DNA of 64,000 nt from NCBI GenBank assembly GCA_016081115.2, contig CM071934.1:57583267-57647266 (forward strand). The letters run 5' to 3'. Each line of letters starts with the position of its first letter. The stretch's first letter is position 1. Shown here one piece after another: positions 35,016 through 47,132 of the stretch. The DNA is from Rehmannia glutinosa. Taxonomy: Eukaryota; Streptophyta; Magnoliopsida; Lamiales; Orobanchaceae. Both the position numbers and the translations under genes were made by a program. Under the pieces are notes generated by a model that did not search any database, was not told where the DNA came from, and saw only the letters and a program-made list of their open reading frames with translations.

Positions 35016-38000
35016 CTAGGCCCAAGCTTCTTCCTCCACTCTCGCTTCTTCCTCTATCTCTCGGGGCGTATCTTTGTCTTGGGGTCTTCTTCTTCCCGGT
35101 GAGTGACTAGCGAGTGACCCAGAGTGATCGCGGAAGTCTGCTTTGCTGTCGGCTTCTTCACATAACGTGAGACCCTTTTCCCAAAGACAAGTCCCAAGCT
35201 TGAGCCATGGACATATTTGCAAAATATCCTTGATTCGAGCATTTTGAATTCGTAAGCGATCGTGGCTCTGTCCCGACATACGAAATGGCATACGTGTCTC
35301 TGTCAATGGAATGCCTCCATGTTCTTTCAAGATGTTCATTACCCTGGCATCCATTCTTCCTTCCACTTCCTTCATCCCCGCTTCAATTGCTTTTCTCTTC
35401 TCACCATAGATACAAAGCAGAGTGTTGGAGTGGCAGAGTCACGGGAGTTTCTTCGCTTATGATGTCGGTTTTGTGAGGACCTTGTTGGGGTTTGTGCAAT
35501 CATTAATGTCACATCGCGATCCTTCCCCTCAACAAGCTTTCCTTTCTTCTCGTTTCAAGACTTCCTCACTGATTTTCCCTTCTCGGTTGCTCCTTTCTTT
35601 TCAAAGCTTCAGATTTTTTGCTTTAAGGTATTCCTCTTCCCCCTTTTTGGCATCATCAAAGGATAGAGGAACCCAGGGAACATCTTGGCAAGCATGAAAT
35701 CGAGCTGCGGATAGTCGAGTTTTGCTTCAAGTCTGCTGCGTTGTAAGCAAAGACGTGAATTCGGATCGAGTAGCGTTGGACTCTTGAAATCGGCTTCATC
35801 TCGGCCATGAGAAGGCTGAATTTTCTAGTCATGTGTTCTTCCAAACGCTCGTATATCATTTGTATTTTGCTCACGCAGCCTTGATTTCGGCGGTGTGAGC
35901 TTCATGCATATGCTCAATGTGTTCTCTCGGCTTCGTTTTTGCATCAACATTTTCGGCTCTCCACACCATGACTTGTTGAACAAAGTTCTCAAGTATCTCA
36001 CCTGTTCCACACGCATTGATTCTTGCTGTTGCCACCATTCCCTTATCTCGACTTTGTGATGCCTCTCAAGTCACCTGTAAGGTTGGCATCTCTGTTGTCG
36101 ATCGCATGTCCAAAGAGGCTCGATGCCTCTCCATCCGTTTAACCTCGGCAAAGAGTGCTTTGAACACTTCTCGAACTTGGTGATTCTTCATTGCGGTTGA
36201 TGGCCATACAGCGTCAAAATCAAAATCGGCCGGAACAATGGTGCCGAGTGAAAACAGGAGGTGGTCCGTGATAGCGTGCTTGTTCGTTCTCGACTCTTCG
36301 TGGAGTTCCGGTATTTCCAGTGAAAAAGGAAAAGACTCTACGAAGGATTCATCACCGCCAACCGGGATCATTCGATGATGAGTGGTGCGCGAGCGGTTCT
36401 TTTGGGAATCGATCTGCTGCGCAGCTTTGAGGAGCTGCGTAGTGGTCTCTTGTTCAGAAGGTTCTTTGTGAAGTAGACCCGCTGCTTGCCGAGCCTCGGT
36501 TTGTCTTAACAAACTTCGTTGGTCTCATTTGTTTTTCCATTTGATGAGATCGGTCCTCGGCCTTATCGAAGCGTCATCGGACGATGATGAGATTTCGGTG
36601 GTGGCTCATCATCAAAGTTGAAAGTTTGAAGAGTAGTCTTGGGATCGGACTTGCTCGTTCTGGAACATCCCGGTGAGTCTTTTGGATTTGTCATGGGGAT
36701 GACTCTTCTTCTTCTTCGCCTTCCGATCCCGGAAAAGTGACATCGGGGTTGTCCTGGGAATCATGAAGTGCACCGATCTCCTTATCGGATGGGTCGATGA
36801 TAGTAGGAGGGATGTTCTCTACTTGACCTCTTTACCCCAGGAAGTCTCAACCTCGTGGGCCTTCATTACCTCCGGCGGTCTCTCTGGCTGCGAGGTTTGG
36901 TCCTCCCTTTCGACAAAGTGTGTCACTGTCTTAGGGTCTTTCGTGGTGGCATCCATTGGAGTCTCAACCCCATGGATTGCACTTTCATCGCCCAGTGTTA
37001 ACTCCGTACATTCCTTCGTGCCTCGACCGCATCGGCGTCATTAGCCTTCGAGAGGCGGTTGGCACCTCACCGAGACAGTCTCAATCGCCTCGAGCCGTTA
37101 AGTGGCAACTTCTTGCGTTCTTCTTGTGATTGTAATTTCTCTTCTTCGCCTCCTTGATTCGTTGTGGAGTCATCTGCGGCGTCCTCCGACCTTGCCTGCG
37201 GTGGAGGGAGTTTCCCCCACGGTGGCACTGGTGAGTGACTTGTAATGGGGTCACTCATCTCCGGACTCACCTATTTCGATAGATTGTTCACCATTGGGGC
37301 GGTGGTAGCACACCTTCAATAGGGGTTGGCTCGATGGGGTCCCCACTATCCCGATTTCATCGCCATTTCCTTATTGCTTCTTCCGAGTGAGTTGGGGAAG
37401 TGGTAGCGAGAACATCGTGGCTATTTTTGAACCACTCCCATTGGATCGATTTCGGTGTGTTCGGAGGACTCTCCTGGTCCCTCCATCGAGTCTTTGCTCG
37501 TGAAGGATTCTTGATTCGTGCAATGCTTGCTGCATTTGCAACTCTTCGTGGCGGCGTGACATTCTCTGGTTCTCGTCACCGTCGGAGAAGACATCAAGGA
37601 GAGGATGTGTGTGTTCTGGGTGGGAGATAGGGCGGATGCTTGCCTTCTCACGTTCTTCGGCTTCTTGAGCCTTGCTTTTTCTCTCCCCGTCCTTGTAGAT
37701 CTGCAGGATGTCCGTGCGATTGTCTTCATCCAGCCGGAGCACGAGAGTTAATCCAAGAAAATTTAGCGAGTTCCTCTTCTTCTTCTATGAACTCGGGCCG
37801 TTGGAACTGTTCCCTTGACTTGCTCAACTTCCATTTCCTCCACTCACGCAGACGATTTTGGATGTCGGGTAAGGTGGAGATAGGATCATTACATCACTAT
37901 CCGCTCCGCGAGTTCTTCTTGTGCTTGTTTGTGTGAGCTACAGTTGTGTCTTCGGGTTGCCTCTACCGATCGCCTTGATGAGACTTGGCACATTTCATCA

Positions 38001-39221
38001 ACTACATCCGGAGACTCTACTTCTCCGGTAGTCTCCGGTATTTGTGCTAGGTGATAAGCCCGACTCATTTGGTTTCTCCTGCTCGGATCGCCTTCACGAG
38101 TCTTCTTCGTCTCTGGTTTGTACCGAGGGGAATTTGAGTTCGAGGCGGTGTCCTCTCGAGTCTTGGGCGGCGGGGCAGTCTTTGGTGTTTGTTTCGAGGA
38201 GCTGGCCGTCTTGGCTTGTCGGTTCTCCTCCTTTTGATGATCGGAGAAGGTATTTGTGAGTCCTTCTCGACCGCCGCGCAGGGCGGGAGATACGTTCGCC
38301 GGGGCGGTGACTCTGCTGCGGGCGGGATCATGTTTGGTTTTCTTTTTTGCGGGGCAGTGATCTTCTTAGTAGCTTGCCGTAAGGCGCTCTCTTCCTGGGT
38401 GGAGAGGAAACAATTTGTATCTTCGGGGTCACCGATTCCCCCTCACCGGTGTCGCTCTCTTGGCGTAAGCTCTCTTGTGCGCCGAGAGAGGTTTGCTCGA
38501 ACATCCTCTTGTTAACATGGAATGCCTTCCCATGTCTAAGAGGGACTCCTTTCACCTCTAATAACCGGCCAATCACTAGGCCATATCCTAGGATCCTCCA
38601 AATGAACCATCTTCTTTGAAGGACTTGTTCCCCACGTTCGCGAGTTTCTTTGTAGACAAACTCAGCCCCGATTGATCTTCTTTTCTTCGATGATTGCGGC
38701 CATTACAATCAGCTTCGCTTTTGTGATTGGTCAAAGCCGCCAAATTTGATGTCAATACATTTGGCAACTATGTCCAACAACTTGTGATAATCCTCCTTCA
38801 GCCTGATCTCTTGTTTCTTTGTGTATATTATTTTATCAAACAAAGTCGGACTTGGCTATTTCTTTCAGGCGTCGGCCCAAGTTTACATCAGCTTCTTTAA
38901 TCTCGGATGCTCCTTCACTGGCGGGTAGTGAGCAATATTCAGCCAAATCCTTGGCGAGAGATAGTCACCGCTTTCCGTGAAGATGACTTGATTCCTTCAT
39001 CGTGAATCTCGGCATTCACGTAGAATTGTGCGACCTCCTCCACATATGTCATCGGATATTCTAAAGTTAGAAACGGTTTTAGTCCAGGACATTTCCAACT
39101 TCTCTCGATTTTCTTCACCAGGGTGTCGTCGGACCCTCGCTTCACCATTCCGTTCGAAATCCACCGTCGAACCGGTGTGGATTTGCTTTCCTAACTTGGT
39201 AAAGTCATAAGTTGGTGCCAT
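35016..39221 (-). pseudogene. Copia B env-like ORF region, heavily frameshifted
   Basis: About 4.2 kb downstream of RNase H, the place of the env-like ORF of Sireviruses. The start is the ATG at 39221 (MAPTYDFTKLGKQI). Soon after, a frame change leads to VKKIERSWKCPGLKPFL and YVEEVAQFYVNAEIHDEG, which resemble plant envelope-like and putative plant transposon proteins. Further pieces are MIGRLLEVKGVPLRHGKAF (38328-38576), Glu/Lys/Ser-rich stretches (37067-38331), and a C-terminal charged segment ending in Glu repeats (35016-35375). I see no certain signal peptide or membrane helix, so an envelope function is not shown. Many +1/-1 shifts lie at CG-rich spots and could be consensus errors. Confidence 0.6.
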
Positions 39222-39782
39222 TTCTCGAGAATTATATCAAGGAAAAACTCAGAAATTGATTTGAAAGTTGATAGGGTTTCGAGAGTATTTTTGCCTTTGC
39301 TTTTGAGAGAAAGAGATGAACAGTTTTAGAAGTGTGAGAGAGAAACGGACGAAAATGGTTTAAATATGGTTTATGAAAGGGCGTGCGGGCGGTTTTGAAT
39401 TGTGATCGAAATCAACGGCTTGGATTTCGCACGCCTATTGAGCATTTCACGTCTCGTATTTAATGCGGCAGCATTTATATCCAATCATAAGCTTGGTGTG
39501 CAGCTTTATGTCTGTACACATCATCATTATGCTGACGTGTTCCTTAAAACATTCCCGCTTAGTCAAAACGATTTGCGTTTTTGTCACTTTTCTCATAAGT
39601 TATTGACTTATCTCTTAGCCGATTTAACTCTACTCCTCACAGATTCTCTTAGCGACTCGGCTATCGGTGACTTCGGTCTAAAGTTGTCTTCCGATCTGGT
39701 GATTCTTGGTGATTTTTGTTTTGACTCTTTTTCCCCTTTTTCTGTTCCATTTCTCTTCTTTAATTTGTCCGAGTGTCACTCA
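39222..39782 (-). promoter_or_regulatory. Leader between pol and the env-like ORF, promoter-like
   Basis: No ORF. Reading toward the env-like ATG on the minus strand there is ATATTTAAA (39359-39367), then a CT-rich leader (CTCTCTCACAC, CTCTTTCTCTC) of about 140 nt and GAAATGGC at the start. This resembles a plant core promoter with 5' UTR. It is an inference from composition only. Confidence 0.35.
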
Positions 39783-42700
39783 CTACTCAATTAACCCCAA
39801 CTCATGTTTGAGTTCTTCAAATCTTGACTCACATAATGGTTTTGTGAAGATGTCAGCTAGTTGTTTATCAGTTGAGATATATTCCAAGATAATGTCCTTC
39901 TTTTCAACATGATCTCTTATGAAGTGATATCTGACATCAATATGTTTTGTTCTTGAGTGCAACACAGATTTTGAGTGATTGCAATGGCACTTGTGTTATC
40001 ACACTTGATTGGAATTTCCTTTTCTTCAACCTCATAGTCTCTCATTTCTTTGTCTCATCCACGGGACTTGGGCACTTGTTTGTCGCCTATGTATTTCGCT
40101 CATTTGTAGAGGTGGCTATTGAGTTTTGCTTCTTGCTAAACCAGGAAATTAGTCTGTTTCCTAGCATTTGACATGTGCCGAAGTGCTCTTCTGTCCCTCT
40201 GCATCCAAAGATAGTTTAATCTGAATAGCCAATTAGCTTGAATCCACATTCCTTTGGATACCATAGGCCTACTTCTTGGCTTCCTTTCGGGTATCTCAAT
40301 ATTCTCTTAGCTTTGTCATATGGCTCTCTTTTGGAGCAGATTGAAATCTTGCACATACACCTACAAACAAAGGTGATGTCCGCTCGCTTCTTTGTGAGAT
40401 AGAGCAGTGATCTAATAAGTGCTCAGTATCTTGTTTGATCTGGGTTTGCCATCCGCATCCATGTCCATTTTGGTGATGTGTTTATTGGTATTTTTACGAA
40501 GACTTCTCTTCCATACCAATCTTCTTCATTAAATCTCCGGTATATTTTGTTTGACTTATGAAGGTTCCATCCTTCACAATTGTTTCACTTGAAGTCCAAG
40601 GAAGAATGTCGGCTCTCCCATCATGCTAATTTCAAATTTACTTTGCATGAGGTTTGAAAATTTTTCACACATGACTCTTTGTTAGTGGATCCAAAAATGA
40701 TGTCATCCACATATATTTGAACAAGCAAGATACTCTTCTTGTCTTGAATTCGAAAAGTGTTCTATCTACTTTTCCTTTTGTGAATCCATTTTCGGTTAGG
40801 AATTGTGACAGGTATCATACCATGCTCGGGTGCCTGTTTCAATCCATACAGGGCTTTCTTGAGTTTGTATACCTTGTCTCCAAGAGTCTTCTCGCTCAAA
40901 TCCTCGGAGGTTGTTCAACATATACTTCTTCTTCCAATAAACCATTTAGAAATGCACTTTTTACATCCATCATCGATATACAATGAAATTCTTGTGAGTG
41001 CATAGGCAAGAAACATCCTTATAGCTTCCAATCTTGCTACGAGGGCAAATGTTTCATCAAAATCTATCCCTTCTTCTTGGCAATATCCTTTGGCTACTAG
41101 TCTTGCTTTGTTTCTTACCACAGAGCCTTCCTCGTTCATCTTATTTCGAATACCCATTTGGTTCCAATAACATTTTGATGTATGGGTCTTTGCACTAATT
41201 CCCATACTTTATTTCTCTCAAACTGATTCACTCTTCTTGCATAGCTTGAATCCAATGTGTGTCGTCCAATGCTTGTGACACATCTTTGGGCTCTATTTAT
41301 GAAATGAAGCAAGTGAACATTGCTTCTTGTTGAGTTCTGGATCTTGTCTTGACACCTTCTCTTATATCTCCAATGACAAGTTCTCGTGGATGGTCTCTCG
41401 GCCATCTTACGTCAGGTTGAAGTAAGTTAGCTGGATTGAGTCGACTTGCCAGCTGTGTTCTTTGTGGTCAGCTCTCTCGTGGTCACTTAGCCGCAAATTT
41501 TCATTTTGCTTTTGAGATCCAGCTATCTCATCTTCTTTCGAATTGATAATCCCGACTTCACTTCAAAGATAGGGACTCTTCTCGTATGATTGGATGATTT
41601 AGCTTATCGGTGACTCTTCAATGTCTTCTCCATTTACATTTGGCTCATCGAATACTACATGAATGGATTCCTCTGTAACCATAGTTCTTTTGTTGAGTAC
41701 TCTGTAGGCTTTGCTTTCGGTGAGTATCCTAAGAAGATACCTTCATCGCTTTAGCATCAAAGGCCTTTAGGTTGTCTTTGCCATTGTTGTGGATGAAGCA
41801 TTTACATCCAAATATTCTGAAATATGCAACACTTGGTTTTCTTCCAGTCCGGATCTCATAGGAGTCTTTGTCATTTGTCTATTTATCATACATCTGTTTT
41901 GGGTGTAGCAAGTGTGTTGATTGCTTGCCCAAAATTTTTGGTAACCCCGTGACCTAACATGATCCTTCCGCTTCTTTGAGGGTTCTATTCCTTCTTTCTC
42001 GCAACTCCATTCTCACTGTGGAGTTCTTGTCGATAGTTCATGACCAATACCATTCTCAATACAATACTTGAGTTATTATTCCATTGACAAACTCGGTTCC
42101 TCTATCGATCTTATTTTGATAATGGTTTGACTCTTCTCATTTTGAATCCTCTTCAATTTGTGGTAGTTTTTGTAGAGTTTCTTTCTTCTTGCACATGAAT
42201 ATTGTCCATGTATATCTTGAGTAGTCATCTACTACCACCAAAGTGTATTTCTTTCCGCTTATCTTTGGCATTTTGGTTCCATCGGGCCAAATAGATCCAT
42301 ATGAAGTAGATGCAATATTCTTGTTGAGGATGGGCATGTCTTTTCTTTGAATGACGACTTGATTTGCTTTCCTTTTGACATGCATCACATATACTCTCCT
42401 TCTTATACATCGAGTCCGGAAGTCCTTCTACAAGATGACTTCTTGCGGTTTGTTAATTGTTTTGAAATTCGGGTGACTCACTTTTTGTGCCACACCAACT
42501 TGATTCAATTGTACTCTTTGCTAGTAGACAAGTCTTTGGGTGTTGCGAGTTGACCAATCCACTACATACATATTTTTCTCTCACATCCTTGCAAGCACCA
42601 CTTCATTTGATTCAATTTCTTTGATTTGGCATATACCCATGTTGAATCCAACATTGTAGCCCTTGTCACAGAGCCGATCGATACTCGATGTAAGTTGAAG

Positions 42701-43400
42701 TTGAGTCCTTCAACATATGCAACATCTCGTGATTTCTAATCCATTCCTCTTAATGGATCCAATGCCTCTTATTTCACCAGGAGCTTCATTTCCTCCAAAT
42801 ATGACTTTTGCTCCTTTGACTTCCTTGAATTTTGACAGATTTCTTTTATTTCTGTCATGTGTATGGGAACACCACTATCCATGTACCAGGTTCCTTGGCA
42901 CTCACTTTCTTGAACGCAATCAAGGAAATTAAGTTTTAGGTACCCATACTTGTATGCGGGTCCCGAGGGGTTAGAATTGTAAGATGATCCAACCAACTAT
43001 AGCCAAATGATTTGACTCTAAGAGGTTGCCATCTATCAGTGCCATAATCATAATTAATCTTGGCAAATTGCTTGGGGATTCTAGGGTCATACAAATTTGT
43101 CTCTTTTGTCTCAGTATGCCCGCATATGTGTTTTAGCAATTGCCTTCCTGGGTAATTGTGGTATTTTTGAGTGTAGTGCCTAGGTGCATATGTGTGTTTC
43201 GATGAAAGCTCTTATACTTTTGGAATGGCCTTTGTTGAGTTCTAGGCCTTTGCCATGTGGGCTTATATTCCATAAGTCCGTGGCCGATGGTTCACATTAT
43301 TCCAATCGGCTTGGCTTGGATATTTTCTACCATTCCCATCATATATTTTTCTTTTATGGATTTTCCGGGGTTTTTGGTAGCTCGCTTCTTCTTTACTGAG
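39783..43400 (-). pseudogene. Copia B pol: protease, integrase, RT, RNase H
   Basis: Minus-strand order: protease site WYMDSGVPIHMTE (about 42880), GAG-pre-integrase, integrase start (LVVVDDYSRYTWTIFMCKK), an integrase core broken by shifts (41900-42140), then RT. The RT piece reads [20 protein letters not shown] and [20 protein letters not shown] (40990-41200); the catalytic YVDD is at 40702-40713 within QIYVDDIIFGSTN. RNase H ends HSRTKHIDVRYHFIRDHVEK and STDKQLADIFTKPL at 39783-39965. Unlike copia A, the protease has the usual DSG. The frame changes many times, often at places where copia A reads CAG or CTG. Confidence 0.88.
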
Positions 43401-43428
43401 TATTTTCTATTTGGAGTTCTTTGAGGAC

Positions 43429-45260
43429 TCATTTGAATCTCTTCTCATTTGCCCTTTCAAAGACACTCAATCGGCCGTTTTCCTTTTCCTTTGTAACCAA
43501 GGCCGTTTGCTTAGTATTGTGCTTTGGAGTGAATGTGTGTGCAACACTTAGAGTTTTGGATTTTTCGGACTCTTCATGACTTGAAGTTCCTTTTTCCAAA
43601 ATTACTCTTGAGGTTTGACATGGCACAGAGGAATTAAATCCTAAGCCTGTCTTGTCTCCACATTCCCTTTGACTCATAATAAGATCATCCAATGATTTAG
43701 ATGCCTTAGTGAATGAAGCAATAACATTCTTGAGGTCATTCTCCTCTTTTCTATAGCAGACAATTTCAACTATTAATTTAGCATTTTCAGCCTTTAACTT
43801 TTCATTCTCAACAGCTATTTGACTTAGAGTACTCAACTCCTTAGTCAGCTTTGAGTTTTGACTTTTGAGTAGGCTGTTTTCCTCATTCAATAGTGTGTGT
43901 GAGCATTTAATGTGTTCAAAATCTTTCATCATTTTGCCTAATGAATCATAAAGATCAGTGGGTGATGAAGTGTTTGTGTCACGATCACTATCACTAGTGC
44001 CCGAGTTTGTTGAGTTAGATTGTACCTCATCTTCTTGATCGAGTTGATCTTGTTCTTTAGCCATTAAGCGCATCGGGCTTCTTCTTCATAGTCACTTGAA
44101 TAGTCACCATCGCTTGCTCAATGTCTCCCTTGACTTGGTTGTTTTTAAAGCGATCTCGCAGCCATCATTGCCTTTTTCCTTTCTTGTCTTCTTTCTCTCA
44201 AGATCTTTCTTTCTTCTTCATCTCTGTACTTGTTGACTACAGGATATGAGCGATCCAATGGCATAGTGACCTGGTTGTCTACAGATTCCAACATAGATAT
44301 TGACTTTTTGATCACTCTTTCTATTCTTGAGTTGTCACCCTTTGATACTCAACTTTTTGATGATTTGTTCTCTTGGTTGGCCTGTCTTCCCTTGATTTGG
44401 AGGAGCCGAGTGTCTTTCGGAAGATTCACCCTTTCTCTCTTGTAGTTCTTGTTAAAGAACTTATTAAATCTTTTAACCATCGGGCTATTTCTTCCGGGTC
44501 AATTGCCTCTTTGACCTCGCCTCTCTTCCCATCTTTGACAATTAGAGCAAGTTGTTTTTTTACACTGCCTGTTTGTCTCTTCCTGGTCTTTCCTTCTCAC
44601 TCAAATTCGTAGGCTTTGAGATCCGAGAATAGCTCATGGTTGGATGTATTTGATAGGTCCATGGAGTGTCTCGGTGCCATGACCTTCATTTCCCATTCAC
44701 CGAAGACTTTTTAGGATCTTCATACACATTTCTTCTCGTGTATATTCCTTTCCAAGTGTAGACTGACTCATTTGTGATTTCAAACCGTAAAGCGTCTAGT
44801 TGATCCAGGTTCTCTCCGAGATCATTTTGAAGTTTTCAAATTTTTGTACCGCCACCGATAATTTGTTTTCTTTGATTTGCTCGAGCCTTCACAAATTAAT
44901 GTCACTTATCCCATTTCTTTAGCCGTTTTGCATGATTTGACTTTGTTGAACATGGCTTTGTCCAAGGTTTTGTAGAGGATGTCCTTGGCTACATTGTCCA
45001 GGTTGTATCTTTTTCTGTCATCATTTGTCCACTCAGTTCTTGGTTTTTCAACCATGATCTGGTCTAGGAGCAAAGATCTTCTTCTCCTTCACCGCAACTC
45101 TTCGCATGTTTGTGTTCACCTTTAATATTTGTAGAGGCCCATCTTCTATCACTATCCACATCTCATCATGTAATGCTGATAGATGAGCCTGCATACGAAT
45201 TTTCCAATCATCAAATTCCTCAATAGTGAACATAGGGATGCGTGTCAAATTTGCTTCCAT
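43429..45260 (-). pseudogene. Copia B gag
   Basis: The ATG at 45260 gives MEANLTRIPMFTIEEFDDWK, the capsid N-terminus of copia gag (71 codons open). The UBN2-type middle (44600-45040) is shifted. The zinc knuckle near 44260-44300 reads CRQPGHYAIG without the first CXXC pair and final Cys in frame. The C-terminal part (43429-44073) is open for 214 codons: a Ser/Asp-rich acidic stretch, then a leucine-rich coiled coil (LLNEENSLLKSQNSKLTKEL; KLKAENAKLIVEIV) and a basic end. The coiled-coil extension matches copia A and is typical of Sirevirus gag. Confidence 0.85.
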
Positions 45261-45373
45261 GATAATGACTTTTAATAAAAAGAGTTTTGAAGGTTTAAGT
45301 ACTAAAGCGGAGACTTGGAAAAGTTTGGAGATCTAGTTCAAGAATCAAAGACGGAGGGTTCAATGAACCAACC

Positions 45374-45385
45374 GCTCCGATACCA
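45374..45385 (-). other. Primer binding site of copia B
   Basis: The minus strand reads TGGTATCGGAGC, the tRNA-Met PBS with CGG where copia A has CAG. This is one more example of a CAG/CG discrepancy. Confidence 0.85.
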
Positions 45386-45387
45386 CT

Positions 45388-46933
45388 TGTAGGTCCCAAG
45401 GGGTGTAAGTGTAAGGTTTAGAAGGGGGTTGAATAAACCTTACAAATTTTCGATTTAGTCCTTTTAAATCTACAGAGTTGATTCTACACGGTGTGTCCTT
45501 GATGGACAAATCGAATTAGTCACTCAAGAGAGTTAATCTCTCATGTAATCACCGAAATTTGTTGATAGAGTAACTCAATTGTTGGCTATAATTTAACTCA
45601 ATGTGGTTTTATTTTCAGCGGAAGACTTAACACCCTTAAGTTTGATTAAGCAAGATTTTAGAGCTTGATTTAGTACTTATAAATTATCAAATGGATAGCA
45701 AATTTATCACAGATATAAGCAATTAAAAGTGCAGAATTTAAATGCTTTGAAATGTAAATGACACAAGAAAGTTTTTATAGAGGTTCGAAGATGGGGTAAT
45801 TCTTCTACTCCTCTCTTCTCCAACTCCCCGGAGGAATCCACTAAGTAATGATCAGTTTACAAAGTGGTAGCAGTACCCGATACAAGTCTTGATCACAACG
45901 GCCGACTTGATCCTTAGGGACTCGACCGAGACGCCTTGATCACTCGAGTTTGGCTTCTCGTGACGACTCGCCTTCTTCACAGGCATTTTGCGCTTTGTTA
46001 CTACAAACTCACTTGCTCAAGCTCTTTGGATTTGATCACGAAGCCCTCCAAAAGCTTAAGACTTGGTTCAACCTTGAACCTTTCTACAATCCTTCCCGGA
46101 ATGTAGACCCCTTGTTTTCAAAAGTTTCCTCTTCAACCGATTGAAGTTCTCTTTCCTTCACAGGTGAGTGTTGGATTGAAGTACTTCGTAATGTAGGCTT
46201 GAGGATAAAGATTGTTTCAGTTTTTCTAATGTGCTTGTATATCTCACGTGTGTGTCATCTCTTTATCTCAAACAAACTCCTCAGCCTTTTATAGTGAACT
46301 TTCAAAAATTTGCCCGTTGAAGAGATAGGCTCATTTTTGAAAGTCACTTTGCGATCGTTGGCTTGCGCTTCTTGGAATTGCCGTTTCCTCGTATGAATTG
46401 TTCTTTCACCTTTCGAGTTCGACACGGTGTAGTGCTTCCCATTGGTTCATTCCTTTTGCACGCTCGGGACTGAGCACTCCAAGAAAGGTGGTATGGAGAT
46501 ATTACTTGTTTAAGTAAATCTCTTGATTTTCGTGCAAACGGTTCTTTTTTGATTATCTCGACTTGATCGCATTTCCTTGCTTTCCCAGGTGACTTAGAGT
46601 CGACTTCCAATCATTGGATGACTCTTCTCGTCACTTCAACTTGAGACTTGGCTTTTCTTGAGTTGACTTGACCGATGCTCCACTCACCGCATCTCGATTT
46701 GCTTCTTCAAAGAGAGTTCCCGTCTACTCTTCTTTGCCATACTCAAATTGTCTCGCAGCAGAGTCTTCCTTCCGATCTTGATTGTCTTCTTGCATGTTAG
46801 GCGTAGGCCGACTTAACTCAGCTGGGCCACTCTATTCATTACAATGCATTTTACAACAAGAATTGGGGTGCCAACTTTCTATTCTAAGTTTTACATGGCA
46901 TTCATCAAAATCTAAACAATAAAATTCCTAACA
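45388..46933 (-). repeat. 5' LTR of copia B
   Basis: Same ends as the left LTR. TATAAAAG on the minus strand lies at 46286-46293. Followed by CTAAG and the rest of D's LTR. Confidence 0.95.
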
Positions 46934-47132
46934 CTAAGATTGGCTCCTGACTAGTCTTTTCCGACAGTCCCTCAAAGTTACTCACTTACAAGTCTCCCTT
47001 GCTCAAAGGTCACTTCCAGCAGGTCTTCCCCTGACTATACTTACTTCTTGGCAGGTAAACCTTTGACCCGCCCACCTTTTAAACCTTTAAACCCGGCTTC
47101 ATTAATGGCCAAGTCTGAAAATGTCTTTTGCA
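46934..47132 (-). repeat. 5' LTR of element D, outer part
   Basis: Sequence after the target duplication that continues D's LTR. The outer end is placed at TTTTGCA (47132) because the minus strand would then start TGCAAAAG and Athila-like gag begins next. The exact end is uncertain since the other LTR is missing. Confidence 0.5.

Larger units (their letters stand above)
32902..46933 (-). mobile_element. Copia element B (Sirevirus-like), full length, about 14 kb
   Basis: Two LTRs of about 1.55 kb, PBS, gag, pol, an env-like ORF region and PPT. The 5-bp target duplication CTAAG lies at 32897-32901 and 46934-46938, so this is one intact insertion event into D's LTR. All domains can be found but every ORF is broken by short indels. 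The LTRs are near-identical over long stretches and differ mainly at CAG/CTG sites, so some breaks may be sequence errors. It is the only copia here with RT, RNase H and the env-like region. Confidence 0.95.
16968..47132 (-). mobile_element. Element D: Tat-lineage Ty3/gypsy, split by two insertions
   Basis: Three blocks belong to one minus-strand element: 16968-19298, 27460-32901 and 46939-47132. Reading the minus strand gives 5' LTR (46939-47132 plus 32631-32901), PBS, gag, protease, RT, RNase H, a second archaeal-type RNase H, integrase, pol end (19200-19298), a tandem-repeat 3' region, and an ORF on the opposite strand. The two-RNase-H layout and 3' tandem repeats are typical of the Tat group. 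Athila 2 sits in the end of integrase and copia B in the 5' LTR. The 3' LTR is lost at the 16967 junction. Confidence 0.8.

Noticed and set aside
36763..38515. Several plus-strand ORFs in the copia B env-like region
   Set aside because: They oppose the minus-strand env-like reading and have no recognisable motif.
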